Assembly: GCF_024362785.1 (NCBI RefSeq)
Contig: NZ_CP093301.1
Coordinates: forward strand, 2,046,001 to 2,110,000
DNA from: Evansella sp. LMS18
GTDB lineage: Bacteria > Bacillota > Bacilli > Bacillales > Salisediminibacteriaceae
DNA length: 64,000 bases
Direction of reading: 5' to 3'
Below the pieces are notes generated by a model that was given only the letters and a program-made list of their open reading frames with translations, had not been told where the DNA came from and made no database searches. Shown one piece after another: positions 45,601 to 58,723 of this stretch. The first letter of the stretch is position 1. Each line of letters opens with the position of its first letter. The position numbers and the translations under genes were made by a program.

Positions 45601-45927
45601 ATGTCTCAGGTAAAAATGCATGTCAAAAAAGGAGATACTGTAAAAGTTATCTCTGGAAAAGACAAAGGCAAGGAAGGTAAAATCCTTGAAGCTTACCCAA
45701 GCAAGTCCCGTGTACTTGTTGAAGGTGTAAACATGGTGAAGAAGCATTCCAAGCCATCACAAGCTAACCCGCAAGGCGGTATTTTGAATCAAGAAGCTCC
45801 AATTCACGTTTCAAACGTTATGCCAATTGATCCAAAAACAAACGAGCCAACACGTGTCGGGTATAAAGAGGAAAACGGAAAAAAAGTCAGAGTCGCTAAA
45901 AAGTCCGGCGAAGTTCTCGATAAGTAA
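45601..45927 (+). CDS. rplX: 50S ribosomal protein L24
   Basis: L24 starts 50S assembly and has a KOW domain ([18 protein letters not shown]). The ATG at 45601, 6 nt after AAGGAGGT, gives 108 residues; an internal ATG at residue 6 (MHVKKGD) matches the B. subtilis N-terminus but sits farther from the ribosome binding site. The two extra possible starts differ by five residues only. Confidence 0.96.
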   Translation: MSQVKMHVKKGDTVKVISGKDKGKEGKILEAYPSKSRVLVEGVNMVKKHSKPSQANPQGGILNQEAPIHVSNVMPIDPKTNEPTRVGYKEENGKKVRVAKKSGEVLDK

Positions 45928-45956
45928 TCGCTGGTGGTTGAAAGGAGGTTTACTCA

Positions 45957-46496
45957 ATGAATCGTCTGCAAGAGAAATACAGACAGGAAATTGTTCCTGC
46001 ATTAGCTGATAAATTCAATTATGCTTCTGTAATGGAAGTACCTAAGGTTGAGAAGATCGTAATTAACATGGGTGTTGGTGATGCTGTTCAAAACTCAAAA
46101 GTGCTTGATAAAGCAGTTGAGGAGCTTACAGCTATCTCCGGTCAGAAACCATTGATCACAAAAGCAAAGAAATCAATCGCGGGCTTTAAGCTTCGTGAAG
46201 GTATGCCAATCGGCGCGAAAGTAACACTGCGCGGTGAGCGTATGTATGATTTCCTTGACAAACTGGTAAGTGTTTCTTTACCACGTGTACGTGACTTCCG
46301 TGGTGTATCTAAAAAGGCCTTTGACGGACGAGGTAACTATACATTAGGTGTTAAAGAACAGTTAATTTTCCCAGAGATTGAGTACGATAAAGTTGATAAA
46401 GTTCGCGGTATGGATATCGTCATCGTTACTACGGCCAATTCAGACGAAGAAGCACGTGAACTACTCACTCAAATGGGCATGCCGTTTCAAAAATAA
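45957..46496 (+). CDS. rplE: 50S ribosomal protein L5
   Basis: L5 binds 5S rRNA and the P-site tRNA T-loop. The 179-residue protein begins [16 protein letters not shown] and has [22 protein letters not shown] after AAAGGAGG. Confidence 0.98.
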   Translation: MNRLQEKYRQEIVPALADKFNYASVMEVPKVEKIVINMGVGDAVQNSKVLDKAVEELTAISGQKPLITKAKKSIAGFKLREGMPIGAKVTLRGERMYDFLDKLVSVSLPRVRDFRGVSKKAFDGRGNYTLGVKEQLIFPEIEYDKVDKVRGMDIVIVTTANSDEEARELLTQMGMPFQK

Positions 46497-46525
46497 CAAA
46501 CTGCCAAAAGAGAGGAGTGACGACC

Positions 46526-46711
46526 TTGGCGAAAAAATCAATGATCGCTAAAGCAAAAAGACCGAAAAAGTTTCAGGTGCAAGAATATACTCGATGCGAA
46601 CGCTGCGGACGACCACACAGTGTACTTCGTAAGTTCAAGCTTTGCCGTATCTGCTTCCGTGAACTTGCGTACAAAGGTCAAATTCCGGGCGTCAAAAAAG
46701 CTAGCTGGTAA
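46526..46711 (+). CDS. rpsN: 30S ribosomal protein S14, zinc-binding (type Z)
   Basis: A 61-residue zinc-ribbon S14 with CERC and CRIC pairs and the ending [12 protein letters not shown] start at 46526 is chosen, 8 nt after AGAGGAG, since a GTG at 46517 overlaps the ribosome binding site itself and would add three residues. Zinc-dependent S14, L33 and L36 are all encoded in this window; zinc-free paralogues, if present, lie elsewhere. Confidence 0.97.
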   Translation: MAKKSMIAKAKRPKKFQVQEYTRCERCGRPHSVLRKFKLCRICFRELAYKGQIPGVKKASW

Positions 46712-46738
46712 TTCCGTTTAGGGAAGGAGGTAAATACG

Positions 46739-47137
46739 ATGGTCATGACAGATCCAATTGCTGATATGCTGACTAGAATTCGAAATGCGAATATGGTCCG
46801 CCACAATAGTTTAGAGCTTCCAGCTTCAAAGATTAAGAAGGAAGTTGCTGAGATTTTAAAGCGTGAAGGTTTCGTACGCGACTATGAATTTATTGAGGAT
46901 AACAAACAAGGTATCCTTCGTATTTTCCTTAAGTATGGTGCTAACAACGAGCGTGTAATCACTGGACTTAAGAGAATCAGTAAGCCAGGACTTCGTGTAT
47001 ACGCGAAAGCTGATGAGCTTCCACGTGTACTTGGAGGATTGGGAATCGCTATCATTTCATCATCTAATGGAATGATTACAGATAAAGAAGCCCGCCAACA
47101 AAAAGTTGGGGGAGAAGTAGTAGCCTACGTTTGGTAA
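46739..47137 (+). CDS. rpsH: 30S ribosomal protein S8
   Basis: S8 is a central-domain assembly protein and, in E. coli, the spc operon repressor. The 132-residue protein starts [20 protein letters not shown] and ends in [12 protein letters not shown] after AAGGAGGT. Confidence 0.98.
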   Translation: MVMTDPIADMLTRIRNANMVRHNSLELPASKIKKEVAEILKREGFVRDYEFIEDNKQGILRIFLKYGANNERVITGLKRISKPGLRVYAKADELPRVLGGLGIAIISSSNGMITDKEARQQKVGGEVVAYVW

Positions 47138-47166
47138 TATCGTACGGAAGAATGGAGGTGTAAGGT

Positions 47167-47703
47167 ATGTCTCGTATTGGTTTAAAACCTATAGAGGTTC
47201 CTTCAGGAGTTGAAGTGAAACTCGATGGAAACAACATTACTGTAAAAGGACCTAAAGGCGAATTGAGCAGAGAGCTTCATGCTGATATGACTGTGAAGCA
47301 GGAAGACAACCAAATCGTTGTTGAGCGTCCTTCTGATCATAAAGATCACCGTGCCCTGCATGGTACAACACGCAGTGTAATCAACAACATGATTGAGGGA
47401 GTAACTAAAGGTTACGAAAAGAAACTTGAACTTGTTGGTGTAGGTTACAGAGCACAAAAATCCGGAAACAAGCTTGTCCTTAACGTGGGTCTTTCCCACC
47501 AGGTGGAATTTGTGCCGGAAGACGGTTTAGAAATCGAAGTGCCAGCTAATACGCAAATCACTGTTAAAGGAATTGACAAGGAACGCGTAGGGGCGTTGGC
47601 TTCTAATATTCGCGCTGTAAGAAAACCTGAACCTTACAAAGGAAAAGGAATTCGCTATGAAGGTGAATATGTACGACGTAAGGAAGGTAAGACAGGTAAA
47701 TAA
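47167..47703 (+). CDS. rplF: 50S ribosomal protein L6
   Basis: L6 lies near the sarcin-ricin loop. The 178-residue protein begins [17 protein letters not shown] and has the C-terminal [13 protein letters not shown] signature. ATG after GGAGGTG. Confidence 0.98.
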   Translation: MSRIGLKPIEVPSGVEVKLDGNNITVKGPKGELSRELHADMTVKQEDNQIVVERPSDHKDHRALHGTTRSVINNMIEGVTKGYEKKLELVGVGYRAQKSGNKLVLNVGLSHQVEFVPEDGLEIEVPANTQITVKGIDKERVGALASNIRAVRKPEPYKGKGIRYEGEYVRRKEGKTGK

Positions 47704-47736
47704 GTTTAAATAACGGAAAGAAAGGAATGACGTTCA

Positions 47737-48099
47737 ATGATCACTAAGACAAACAAGAATGCGGTACGTAAGAAACGACACGCACACGTTCGTCGTACGA
47801 TCACAGGGACTGCTGAACGTCCTCGTTTGAATGTTTTCCGTTCTTCTAAGCATATCTATGCACAGCTGATCGATGACGTAGCAGGCGTTACAGTAGCTAG
47901 TGCTTCAAGCTTAGATAAAGAACTAAAACTTGAAAACGGCGGAAATAAAGAAGCAGCGCGCCAAGTTGGCGAACTTGTAGCAAAGCGTGCCCTGGAAAAA
48001 GGTCATGAAACAGTAGTATTTGATCGTGGCGGATATCTGTATCACGGTCGGGTGCAAGAACTTGCAGACGCAGCACGTGAAGCTGGTCTGAAGTTTTAA
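47737..48099 (+). CDS. rplR: 50S ribosomal protein L18
   Basis: L18 binds 5S rRNA together with L5. The 120-residue protein begins [20 protein letters not shown] and has [19 protein letters not shown] at the end. ATG after GGAATGACG, with AAAGAAAGG nearby. Confidence 0.98.
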   Translation: MITKTNKNAVRKKRHAHVRRTITGTAERPRLNVFRSSKHIYAQLIDDVAGVTVASASSLDKELKLENGGNKEAARQVGELVAKRALEKGHETVVFDRGGYLYHGRVQELADAAREAGLKF

Positions 48100-48127
48100 T
48101 CAAGGCTAGAAGGAGGGAAATTCATTC

Positions 48128-48625
48128 ATGCGTATCGATCCAAATAAATTGGAACTTGAAGAGAGAGTTGTTACTGTCAACCGTGTCGCAAAAGTAGTTA
48201 AAGGTGGACGTCGCTTCCGCTTTGCTGCACTGGTTGTAGTTGGCGATAAAAACGGACATGTAGGCTTTGGTATGGGTAAAGCACTTGAAGTACCTGAAGC
48301 TATCCGTAAAGCTATTGAGGACGCTAAGAAAAACTTAATTAACGTACCAATCCAAGGAACAACTATCCCACACCAGATTACAGGTAACTACGGTGCAGGA
48401 AGCGTACTGCTTAAGCCAGCATCTGAAGGTACTGGAGTAATCGCGGGAGGTCCTGTACGTGCGGTATTGGAATTAGCAGGTGTAGGTGACATCCTGTCCA
48501 AATCCTTAGGATCAAACAACCCTATTAATATGGTGCGTGCAACGATGGAAGGACTTAAGTCAGTTAAGAGTCCTGAAGACGTAGCGAAACTACGAGGCAA
48601 ATCTGTAGAAGAGTTGCTAGGTTAA
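48128..48625 (+). CDS. rpsE: 30S ribosomal protein S5
   Basis: S5 has roles in decoding fidelity and mRNA unwinding. The 165-residue protein begins [15 protein letters not shown] and has [18 protein letters not shown], a loop where spectinomycin resistance changes occur; it looks wild type. ATG after AAGGAGGG. rpmD follows after 13 nt. Confidence 0.98.
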   Translation: MRIDPNKLELEERVVTVNRVAKVVKGGRRFRFAALVVVGDKNGHVGFGMGKALEVPEAIRKAIEDAKKNLINVPIQGTTIPHQITGNYGAGSVLLKPASEGTGVIAGGPVRAVLELAGVGDILSKSLGSNNPINMVRATMEGLKSVKSPEDVAKLRGKSVEELLG

Positions 48626-48638
48626 GGAGGGATTTGGA

Positions 48639-48827
48639 ATGGCAAAGAAATTAGAAATCACCCTCACACGCAGTCTGATCGGTCGTCCAGAAGATCAGCG
48701 CGTTACTGTGAAGACTCTTGGTCTTCGTAAAGTGAATCACACTGTCGTTCAAGAGGACAATGCAGCTATACGCGGAATGGTAAACAAAGTTTCTCATCTC
48801 GTCAGTGTCAAAGAAATTGAAGCTTAA
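48639..48827 (+). CDS. rpmD: 50S ribosomal protein L30
   Basis: A 62-residue protein, [20 protein letters not shown], with the L30 signature [23 protein letters not shown] after AAGGAGGG that overlaps the end of rpsE. Confidence 0.97.
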   Translation: MAKKLEITLTRSLIGRPEDQRVTVKTLGLRKVNHTVVQEDNAAIRGMVNKVSHLVSVKEIEA

Positions 48828-48856
48828 TTGATATAAACAGTTGAGGAGGTGCCAAC

Positions 48857-49296
48857 ATGAAACTTCACGAATTAAAACCCGCAGAAGGATCACGCAGAGA
48901 GCGCAAACGTAAAGGGCGCGGTGTTGCAACTGGGAACGGTAAAACAGCTGGTCGTGGACATAAAGGGCAAAACGCTCGCTCAGGCGGCGGAGTACGTCCT
49001 GGATTCGAAGGCGGCCAAATGCCAATTTTCCGCCGCTTACCTAAGCGCGGATTCAAAAACCCAACTCGTAAAGAGTATGCAATCGTGAACCTTGAAACGT
49101 TAAATCGTTTTGAAGACGGTGTAGAAGTAACACCTGAACGTTTAATCGAATCAGGTATCGTGAGTAACGAGAAAGACGGAATCAAGATTCTTGGAGAAGG
49201 AACTCTTGAGCGTAAGCTAACAGTTAAAGCTCATAAATTCTCTGCTTCTGCTAAAGAAGCTATTGAAGCTGCCGGCGGAACGACTGAGGTGGTTTA

Positions 49297-49297
<1 letters not shown>
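48857..49297 (+). CDS. rplO: 50S ribosomal protein L15
   Basis: L15 is a late 50S assembly protein. The 146-residue protein begins [20 protein letters not shown] with the Arg/Gly-rich extension ([19 protein letters not shown]) and the L15 domain. Its stop codon overlaps the secY start (TAATG). Confidence 0.98.
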
Positions 49298-52059
<2,762 letters not shown>

Positions 52060-52074
52060 AAGGTGGTCACTAAA

Positions 52075-52377
52075 TTGAAAGATCCTGAATCGATTCCACA
52101 GCTTGGTGAGCTTGTGAGAATTTTGAATGGAAGGGACAAAGGTCAATTCGCTTGTGTAATTGAAGTGCTGGACAATCGTTTTGTACGGATTGCTGACGGG
52201 GATAAACGGAAAGTGGACCGTGCTAAAAAGAAAAACGTCCTGCACATTGAGCGGATGGACATTGTGGCTCCTGAAGTGAAAAATAGCATTATTGAAACGG
52301 GTCGTGTAACCAATGCTAAGTTGCGATTTGCAATTTCGACATATATAGACGATAATTTACTGAAGGAAGGAGAGTAA
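52075..52377 (+). CDS. ybzG: KOW-domain RNA-binding protein (YbzG-type, L14e-like)
   Basis: A 100-residue protein with an N-terminal KOW motif ([21 protein letters not shown]) resembling eukaryotic/archaeal L14e. It lies between map and infA, the same place as B. subtilis ybzG. TTG at 52075 is chosen, about 8 nt after AAAGGTGG; GTG 52063 overlaps that site. Function is unknown; a ribosome-associated role is inferred from context. infA starts 4 nt later. Confidence 0.85.
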   Translation: MKDPESIPQLGELVRILNGRDKGQFACVIEVLDNRFVRIADGDKRKVDRAKKKNVLHIERMDIVAPEVKNSIIETGRVTNAKLRFAISTYIDDNLLKEGE

Positions 52378-52381
52378 ATTC

Positions 52382-52600
52382 ATGGCCAAAGAAGATGTAA
52401 TCGAAGTAGAAGGAACGGTGATTGAACCGCTTCCTAATGCAATGTTCAGAGTTGAGCTTGAAAATGGACATAAGATTTTGGCACATGTCTCCGGTAAGAT
52501 CCGTATGCACTTTATCCGGATTCTGCCTGGCGACAAAGTTACTGTAGAATTGTCTCCGTACGATTTAACTCGTGGTCGAATTACGTACCGCTATAAATAA
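52382..52600 (+). CDS. infA: Translation initiation factor IF-1
   Basis: IF-1 is an S1-fold protein binding the 30S A site. The 72-residue protein begins [19 protein letters not shown] and includes [22 protein letters not shown] after AAGGAGAG. Confidence 0.98.
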   Translation: MAKEDVIEVEGTVIEPLPNAMFRVELENGHKILAHVSGKIRMHFIRILPGDKVTVELSPYDLTRGRITYRYK

Positions 52601-52765
<165 letters not shown>

Positions 52766-52784
52766 TCCACAGGAGGTGTAATTA

Positions 52785-53150
52785 ATGGCACGTATATCCG
52801 GTGTCGACATTCCTCGTGATAAACGAGTTGTCGTTTCATTAACTTACGTATTTGGAATCGGAACTTCCAGAGCGAAAGAAATTCTTGCAAAAGCAGGTGT
52901 TTCTGAAGAAACTCGCGTACGTGATTTAACAGAAGATGAGTTGAGCAAGATCCGTGAAGTTATCGACTCATATAAAGTAGAAGGTGACCTTCGCCGTGAA
53001 GTTTCACTTAACATCAAGCGTTTAATTGAAATTGGTTCTTACCGTGGGATCCGCCATCGCCGCGGCTTGCCTGTAAGAGGGCAGAAAACGAAGAATAACG
53101 CACGTACGAGAAAAGGTCCACGTCGTACTGTAGCAAATAAGAAGAAGTAA
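52785..53150 (+). CDS. rpsM: 30S ribosomal protein S13
   Basis: S13 contacts P-site tRNA and bridges to the 50S. The 121-residue protein begins [16 protein letters not shown] and ends in a basic tail with [18 protein letters not shown] after AGGAGGTG. Confidence 0.98.
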   Translation: MARISGVDIPRDKRVVVSLTYVFGIGTSRAKEILAKAGVSEETRVRDLTEDELSKIREVIDSYKVEGDLRREVSLNIKRLIEIGSYRGIRHRRGLPVRGQKTKNNARTRKGPRRTVANKKK

Positions 53151-53168
53151 AGGAGGTAATGTTCGATT

Positions 53169-53561
53169 ATGGCTAAAGCGAAAACGACTCGTTCAAAGCG
53201 TCGTCAACGTAAAAATATTGAGTCCGGCATTGCGCACATTCGTTCCACGTTCAACAACACAATCGTTACGATTACAGATACTCGTGGGAACGCTGTATCC
53301 TGGGCAAGTGCAGGAGCTTTAGGCTTTAAAGGATCTCGTAAATCCACTCCGTTCGCTGCTCAGACTGCTGCAGAAACTGCTGCTAAAGCTGCAATGGAGC
53401 ACGGAATGAAAACTGTAGAAGTTTCAGTTAAAGGTCCTGGTGCTGGTCGTGAAGCAGCAATCCGTTCACTTCAGGCAACTGGCCTGGAAGTAAACATGAT
53501 TAAAGATGTCACTCCAGTTCCGCATAACGGCTGCCGTCCGCCAAAACGTCGTAGAGTATAG
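53169..53561 (+). CDS. rpsK: 30S ribosomal protein S11
   Basis: S11 is in the platform near the mRNA exit. The 130-residue protein begins [16 protein letters not shown] and contains [16 protein letters not shown] and [20 protein letters not shown] after AAAGGAGG. The following 172-nt gap is heavily structured. Confidence 0.98.
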   Translation: MAKAKTTRSKRRQRKNIESGIAHIRSTFNNTIVTITDTRGNAVSWASAGALGFKGSRKSTPFAAQTAAETAAKAAMEHGMKTVEVSVKGPGAGREAAIRSLQATGLEVNMIKDVTPVPHNGCRPPKRRRV

Positions 53562-53571
53562 TCGCATCAGA

Positions 53572-53702
53572 GGTATGGAAGAGCATACCCTTGTCAATAA
53601 TGGTTAAGAGCGAGAAGCTCTTCAGATAGTATTGACGGTATAGTGACAGGTCGGGATGTGCCCAATGAGGGATTCCGGTTGAAGAAAAAACAATTCAACC
53701 GG
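53572..53702 (+). promoter_or_regulatory. Three consecutive hairpins between rpsK and rpoA
   Basis: GGTATG/CATACC (53572-53589), a nested GTCAATA/TATTGAC with AAGAGC/GCTCTT inside (53593-53636), and a perfect CCGGTTGAA/TTCAACCGG (53675-53702) are arranged in a row. None has a proper T-run. The last ends 31 nt before the rpoA start. Confidence 0.6.
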
Positions 53703-53733
53703 GGTTTCGACGTTTTGAAGGAGGGTTTGTTTA

Positions 53734-54678
53734 ATGATCGAAATAGAAAAGCCAAAAATTGAAACGGTCGATATCAGTAATGATGCATCATATGGAAAAT
53801 TCGTTATAGAACCATTAGAACGAGGTTACGGGACAACGTTAGGAAACTCTCTCCGCCGTATCCTGCTCTCATCTCTTCCAGGAGCTGCAGTAACGAGTGT
53901 TCAGTTTGATGGAGTACTCCACGAATTTTCTACAATTGAGGGAGTAGTAGAGGATGTAACTTCTATTATTCTCAATCTAAAAAAGCTTGCATTAAAAATT
54001 TATTCAGACGAAGAAAAAACTTTGGAAATAGAAGCGCAGGGAGAGGGTATCGTCACTGCTGCAGATTTCATGCATGATAGTGATGTGGAGGTTTTAAACC
54101 CTGACCTCCATATTGCCACGCTCTCCAAAGGTGCACACTTCCATATGAAAGTTACAGCAGACCGGGGCAGAGGTTATGTTCCTGCTGAAGGCAATAAATC
54201 GGATGATCTGCCAATAGGGGTAATCCCGGTAGACTCTATTTACACGCCTGTTTCCCGTGTAAACTATCAAGTGGAAAATACTCGAGTAGGACAGATTACA
54301 AACTTTGATAAACTGACTCTCGATGTGTGGACTGATGGAAGTATCCGGCCGGAAGAGGCTGTGTCTCTTGGAGCCAAGATTTTTACTGAGCATCTGAATA
54401 TTTTTGTAGGCTTAACTGATCAGGCGCAGCACGCAGAAATCATGGTCGAGAAAGAAGAAGACCAAAAAGAAAAAGTGCTTGAAATGACGATCGAAGAGCT
54501 GGATTTATCTGTACGTTCTTATAATTGTCTGAAACGTGCAGGTATTAATACAGTACAGGAATTAACTCATAAATCAGAAGAAGATATGATGAAGGTGCGT
54601 AACCTCGGAAGAAAATCTCTTGAAGAGGTTCAAGAGAAGCTGGGCGAGTTAGGCCTGGGACTTCGTAAGGAAGAATAA
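53734..54678 (+). CDS. rpoA: DNA-directed RNA polymerase subunit alpha
   Basis: The alpha subunit assembles the enzyme and contacts UP elements and activators. The 314-residue protein has the N-terminal dimerisation domain ([21 protein letters not shown] near 30-50) and the C-terminal domain (about 250-314) with [18 protein letters not shown] after AAGGAGGG. Confidence 0.98.
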   Translation: MIEIEKPKIETVDISNDASYGKFVIEPLERGYGTTLGNSLRRILLSSLPGAAVTSVQFDGVLHEFSTIEGVVEDVTSIILNLKKLALKIYSDEEKTLEIEAQGEGIVTAADFMHDSDVEVLNPDLHIATLSKGAHFHMKVTADRGRGYVPAEGNKSDDLPIGVIPVDSIYTPVSRVNYQVENTRVGQITNFDKLTLDVWTDGSIRPEEAVSLGAKIFTEHLNIFVGLTDQAQHAEIMVEKEEDQKEKVLEMTIEELDLSVRSYNCLKRAGINTVQELTHKSEEDMMKVRNLGRKSLEEVQEKLGELGLGLRKEE

Positions 54679-54747
54679 TTTTTATTTTTCCCCTGCATCA
54701 TTTCAATTAGAAATGTGGAGAAATTGGTATGATAAGGAGGGACTAAC

Positions 54748-55110
54748 ATGGGATACAGAAAATTAGGTCGTGACAGCAGTGCCCGTAAAGCACTTTTCCG
54801 CGACTTGGCTACGGATTTAATCATCAATGAGCGTATTGAAACAACTGTACCAAAGGCGAAGGAACTTCGCTCAGTAGTTGAACAAATGATTACTCTTGGC
54901 AAACGTGGTGACTTGCATGCTCGTCGTCAAGCTGCAGCATTTATTCGTAATGAGGTGGCGGACGAAGAGACTGGTCAGAACGCAATCCAGAAATTGTTTG
55001 ACGATATCGCTCCACGCTATGAAGACCGTCAGGGTGGCTACACTCGCGTTCTTAAGCTTGGACCACGTCGTGGTGATGGTGCGGAAATGGCGATCATTGA
55101 GCTTGTATAA
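54748..55110 (+). CDS. rplQ: 50S ribosomal protein L17
   Basis: L17 lies at the tunnel exit. The 120-residue protein begins [23 protein letters not shown] after AAGGAGGG. It is the last gene of the S10-spc-alpha cluster and is followed by a terminator. Confidence 0.98.
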   Translation: MGYRKLGRDSSARKALFRDLATDLIINERIETTVPKAKELRSVVEQMITLGKRGDLHARRQAAAFIRNEVADEETGQNAIQKLFDDIAPRYEDRQGGYTRVLKLGPRRGDGAEMAIIELV

Positions 55111-55151
55111 CAATCAGCAAGAGCCAGGCTTGGGATTGAGCCGGCTTCATT

Positions 55152-55203
55152 AAAGGGCGGGATACCGGGTCTGTTTCAGATTCCGATTCTATGCCCTTTT
55201 TTT
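55152..55203 (+). terminator. Terminator after rplQ
   Basis: AAAGGGC pairs with GCCCTTT and the T-run continues for seven bases. The loop of about 33 nt carries weaker inner pairing. Confidence 0.75.
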
Positions 55204-55260
55204 GTACGCTGTAATGGTCCTCTGCCTGACTTTTCAAAGTGTTATTAAAGGGCGGTGCTA

Positions 55261-56109
55261 ATGATGGGAAATAATATTATTGAAATCAATCATTTATCGT
55301 TCCGGTACCGTCATTCAGAAGAGCTGACTTTGAAAAATGTGAATCTGAATGTGCCATACGGGCAGTGGGTGGCTGTAACTGGACATAATGGCTCAGGTAA
55401 ATCCACTCTAGCCAGGTTTCTCAATGCTTTACTTATACCGGATACAGAAGGAGAAGTGATTATCAGGGGGCTAAATACGAAAATGGAAGACCACCGGCAG
55501 GAAATACGCCGAAAAGCAGCAATGGTATTCCAAAACCCGGATAATCAAATGGTAGCTCCAACGGTAGAAGATGACGTGGCATTTGGGCTGGAAAACGCCG
55601 GTGTCCCCTATGAAGAGATGGTAATCAGGGTGCAGGAAAGCATTGATAAGCTTGGCCTTACAGGTTTGGAAAAACATGAGCCTCACCGTTTGTCCGGGGG
55701 ACAGAAGCAGCGGGCAGCTATTGCAGGGGCTGTTGCCATGAAGCCTGAACTCCTTATACTTGATGAAGCCACTTCCATGCTGGACCCTTCAGGGAGAGCT
55801 GAAGTTATTGATCAGGTCCAGAAGTTAAGAGACTCTGAAAATATGACGATTCTTACAATAACTCATGATTTAAATGAAGCTGTACTCGCAGACAGGATTG
55901 TAGTAATGAGGGAAGGCGAAATCATCGGGGACGGCACACCAGCCCAAATTTTCCGGCAGGAAGCTTTGCTTAAGGAAGCCAGCCTAAAAAAGCCGTTTGT
56001 CATAGAGCTTATTGCGTCCCTCCGGGAAAAGGAAGTTGATATACCGGAAGAAGTAACTACCGAGGAAGAGCTGGTGAGTCATTTATGCAGATTAAAGCAA
56101 ACAATGTAA
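55261..56109 (+). CDS. ecfA1: ECF transporter ATPase subunit EcfA1
   Basis: One of the two ATPases of the energy-coupling-factor module, which powers uptake of vitamins and cobalt/nickel. The 282-residue protein has Walker A GHNGSGKST near 39-47, signature LSGGQKQR near 142-149 and Walker B LLILDEAT near 162-169. ATG at 55261 is preferred to GTG 55255, given AAAGG about 9 nt upstream. It overlaps ecfA2 by 25 nt. Confidence 0.95.
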   Translation: MMGNNIIEINHLSFRYRHSEELTLKNVNLNVPYGQWVAVTGHNGSGKSTLARFLNALLIPDTEGEVIIRGLNTKMEDHRQEIRRKAAMVFQNPDNQMVAPTVEDDVAFGLENAGVPYEEMVIRVQESIDKLGLTGLEKHEPHRLSGGQKQRAAIAGAVAMKPELLILDEATSMLDPSGRAEVIDQVQKLRDSENMTILTITHDLNEAVLADRIVVMREGEIIGDGTPAQIFRQEALLKEASLKKPFVIELIASLREKEVDIPEEVTTEEELVSHLCRLKQTM

Positions 56110-56948
56110 GCCATGTGTATATGCCAGGCACCCCTTTTGAAAAAGCCGCAATAAGCAATATAAATGTTACTCTTCCGCCGCATACTTTCACTTCAGTGAT
56201 CGGCAGGACAGGTTCAGGCAAGTCAACTTTCGTCCAGCTCATTAACGGGCTCCTGAAACCGGTTGAGGGTTCCCTCACAGTTGGAGACTTCACGATTACT
56301 AAGCATACAAAACAGAGGGAATTGTATGAGCTTCGCAGAAAAGCAGGTATGGTTTTCCAGTATCCGGAGCACCAGCTATTTGAAGAGACGATTTTAAGAG
56401 ATGTGGCTTTCGGGCCGGAAAATTACGGAAAGACTGCGGCAGAGGCTGAAAAAACAGCAAGAGAGCAGCTTGCTGTCACAGGCCTTGGGGAAAACTTATT
56501 CGAAAGGTCACCTTTTGAATTAAGCGGCGGGCAGATGAGAAGAGCAGCAATCGCAGGAGTGCTCGCTCTCGAACCTCAGGTTTTAATACTTGATGAACCA
56601 ACTGCCGGACTGGATCCTCAAGGCCAGGAAGATATAATGAATATGTTTAATGAATGGTATCAATCAGACAAGCAGCGCTCTGTTATATTAGTTACCCATA
56701 ATATGGAGGATGCTGCTGCATACAGTGATCAAATACTGGTAATGGATTCAGGGAGGCTTCAATTTTACGGAACCCCTGCAGACGTTTTTTCCAGAGAGGA
56801 CGAACTTAAGAAACTGGGTCTCGGAGTTCCGGAATCCATGCGTTTTCTTTCAAAGCTGGGAGTAAAAAGCGGCAGAGAAATTACCATAGAAAAATTCAGG
56901 CTCCAGGACACGGTAAACGAGATAGTTTCATTTCTGGGAAAGGATTAA
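56085..56948 (+). CDS. ecfA2: ECF transporter ATPase subunit EcfA2
   Basis: The second ATPase, 287 residues, with GRTGSGKST near 40-48, LSGGQMRRAA near 145-154 and VLILDEPTAGLD near 165-176. It starts inside ecfA1, so production of the two is coupled, consistent with a heterodimer. Confidence 0.96.
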   Translation: MQIKANNVSHVYMPGTPFEKAAISNINVTLPPHTFTSVIGRTGSGKSTFVQLINGLLKPVEGSLTVGDFTITKHTKQRELYELRRKAGMVFQYPEHQLFEETILRDVAFGPENYGKTAAEAEKTAREQLAVTGLGENLFERSPFELSGGQMRRAAIAGVLALEPQVLILDEPTAGLDPQGQEDIMNMFNEWYQSDKQRSVILVTHNMEDAAAYSDQILVMDSGRLQFYGTPADVFSREDELKKLGLGVPESMRFLSKLGVKSGREITIEKFRLQDTVNEIVSFLGKD

Positions 56949-56955
56949 GCATAAG

Positions 56956-57759
56956 ATGCTGGATAACGTAATTATAGGGCAGTACGTCCCGGGGAATTCT
57001 TTTGTTCATAAGATGGACCCCCGTGCAAAGCTTCTCTGTCTGGTATTATTTATAGTATTTTTATTTGTCAGCAGACATCCTGTATTTTTCCTGCTGGCCA
57101 TCAGCCTGACTGTATTGACTTTTATCGCGGCAAGGATTCCTTTCCGGTTTTATTTAAAAGGAATTCGAATTATAGCCCTTATTATATCTTTTACATTTAT
57201 ACTCCATTTGTTTGTAACAAGAGAAGGACCGCCTTTGCTGGAAACACCTCTTTTCACTATATATACCGGGGGTGTTACAGAAGGAGCCTTCATTGCTCTA
57301 AGGCTTCTCATAATCGTGATTATGGCCTCTTTAATTACCCTTACGACTACTCCGGTGGATCTTACTGATGGTCTTGAAAAGTTAATGAAGCCATTTGGTA
57401 AACTGGGAGTGCCGACCCACGAGCTTGCTTTTATGATGGCAATTGCATTGCGGTTCATTCCAACATTGCTTGAAGAAACAGCGAAAATTATAAAAGCCCA
57501 GATGGCCAGAGGGGCAAACTTTACCCATGGGTCTCTCTGGAGGAGAATTAAAGCATTTGTGCCTGTCCTTATCCCTCTTTTTGTACAGTCATTTAAAAGA
57601 GCGGAGGATCTTGCAGTCGCTATGGAAGCGAGAGGCTATGCAGGGGGCCATGGAAGGACGAAATTCAGGATTTTGCAATGGAAGCCAATAGATACAGCAG
57701 CTGTAATTTTATTTGCTGTATACGGTGCATTTGGAGTGTATACAAGATTGTTTATTTAA
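56956..57759 (+). CDS. ecfT: ECF transporter transmembrane subunit EcfT
   Basis: The scaffold subunit, 267 residues, with five or more membrane segments and the two cytosolic coupling helices, the second ending in the ARG motif (AMEARGYAGG near 230-239; ARGANF is the first near 182-187). It joins EcfA1/EcfA2 with different S components. No S component gene is adjacent, which marks a shared, group II module. Confidence 0.95.
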   Translation: MLDNVIIGQYVPGNSFVHKMDPRAKLLCLVLFIVFLFVSRHPVFFLLAISLTVLTFIAARIPFRFYLKGIRIIALIISFTFILHLFVTREGPPLLETPLFTIYTGGVTEGAFIALRLLIIVIMASLITLTTTPVDLTDGLEKLMKPFGKLGVPTHELAFMMAIALRFIPTLLEETAKIIKAQMARGANFTHGSLWRRIKAFVPVLIPLFVQSFKRAEDLAVAMEARGYAGGHGRTKFRILQWKPIDTAAVILFAVYGAFGVYTRLFI

Positions 57760-57780
57760 GCGGGAGCGGGGTGGAGAAAT

Positions 57781-58569
57781 GTGAGACGGGTTAAAGCTAT
57801 AGTATCCTATGATGGTACTCATTTTTCCGGTTATCAGGTACAGCCTTCAGCAAGGACGGTACAGGGTGAAATGGGAAAAGCGCTGGGAAAGCTTCATAAA
57901 AAGGATTACTGGAACGTCACAGGGTCCGGCAGAACAGATGCAGGTGTGCACAGCCTCGGCCAGACAGTGCACTTTGACACCCCGCTTTCTCTTCCGGAAG
58001 ATAAGTGGCCGAGAGCCCTGAACAGCCTTATGCCGGAAGACATTATTGTAAAATCTGCAGAATACACGGAGGACAGCTTTCACGCCCGCTATAACACAGC
58101 AGGCAAGGAATACAAATACCGTGTTAATACTTCTGAAGTAAAAAATGTCTTTCAGAGAAACTATGTCTATCACCTTCCCGGGAGGCTCGATGCAGAAGCG
58201 ATGCGGACAGCCGCCCTGCAGCTGGAAGGGACGCATGACTTTACTAGCTTTTCTTCTCCGAAAACTTCTGTAGAGGATAAGGTAAGGACTATTTTTTCCG
58301 CAACAGTTGAGCAGGAAGGGCCGGAGTTTGTTTTTCGGTATATCGGTAGCGGTTTCCTTTATCAAATGGTTAGGATTCTAACAGGAACACTTCTAAACGC
58401 TGGGAGGGGTAAGACCGACCCTGAAGAAGTCAGCGGGATAATTAAGGGGAGAGACAGGCTGCTAGCCGGCCCGACTGTCCCAGGCCACGGTCTGTACCTG
58501 GCAGAAGTCTTCTATGAAAAAAGCTCATTAGAGAAGCGGGTAGCTGAAGTCCAAAAAAAAATGCAATGA
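57781..58569 (+). CDS. truA: tRNA pseudouridine(38-40) synthase TruA
   Basis: TruA makes pseudouridine at positions 38-40 of tRNA anticodon arms. The 262-residue protein has GSGRTDAGVHSLG near 48-60, with catalytic Asp53. It starts at GTG 57781; the overlapping ATG at 57779 is followed by a stop codon. A new promoter follows for rplM. Confidence 0.96.
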   Translation: MRRVKAIVSYDGTHFSGYQVQPSARTVQGEMGKALGKLHKKDYWNVTGSGRTDAGVHSLGQTVHFDTPLSLPEDKWPRALNSLMPEDIIVKSAEYTEDSFHARYNTAGKEYKYRVNTSEVKNVFQRNYVYHLPGRLDAEAMRTAALQLEGTHDFTSFSSPKTSVEDKVRTIFSATVEQEGPEFVFRYIGSGFLYQMVRILTGTLLNAGRGKTDPEEVSGIIKGRDRLLAGPTVPGHGLYLAEVFYEKSSLEKRVAEVQKKMQ

Positions 58570-58594
58570 CAACGAATCCTGGTGTAACATTCTA

Positions 58595-58623
58595 TTGACA
58601 TAGCTCTTTTTATGTTATATGAT
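58595..58623 (+). promoter_or_regulatory. SigA-type promoter of rplM-rpsI
   Basis: Perfect TTGACA at 58595-58600, 17-bp spacer and TATGAT at 58618-58623. Confidence 0.88.
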
Positions 58624-58629
58624 GTTATA

Positions 58630-58712
58630 TGGTATTCTAAGCCCACTAGCCCCGGGTACGGAATCTATGACGGATTGACTCAGATTAAAATGATAAAGCA
58701 AAGCATGTTTAG
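58630..58712 (+). promoter_or_regulatory. Putative L13 leader (autoregulatory RNA) before rplM
   Basis: The 5' leader between the promoter and the AGGAGG site contains CTAAGCCCACTAGCCCCGG and GGAATCTATGACGGATTG, a pattern like the L13 leader family of Bacillota. I identify it by position and recollected motif only; a covariance-model search would decide. Confidence 0.55.
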
Positions 58713-58723
58713 GAGGGAAAATA

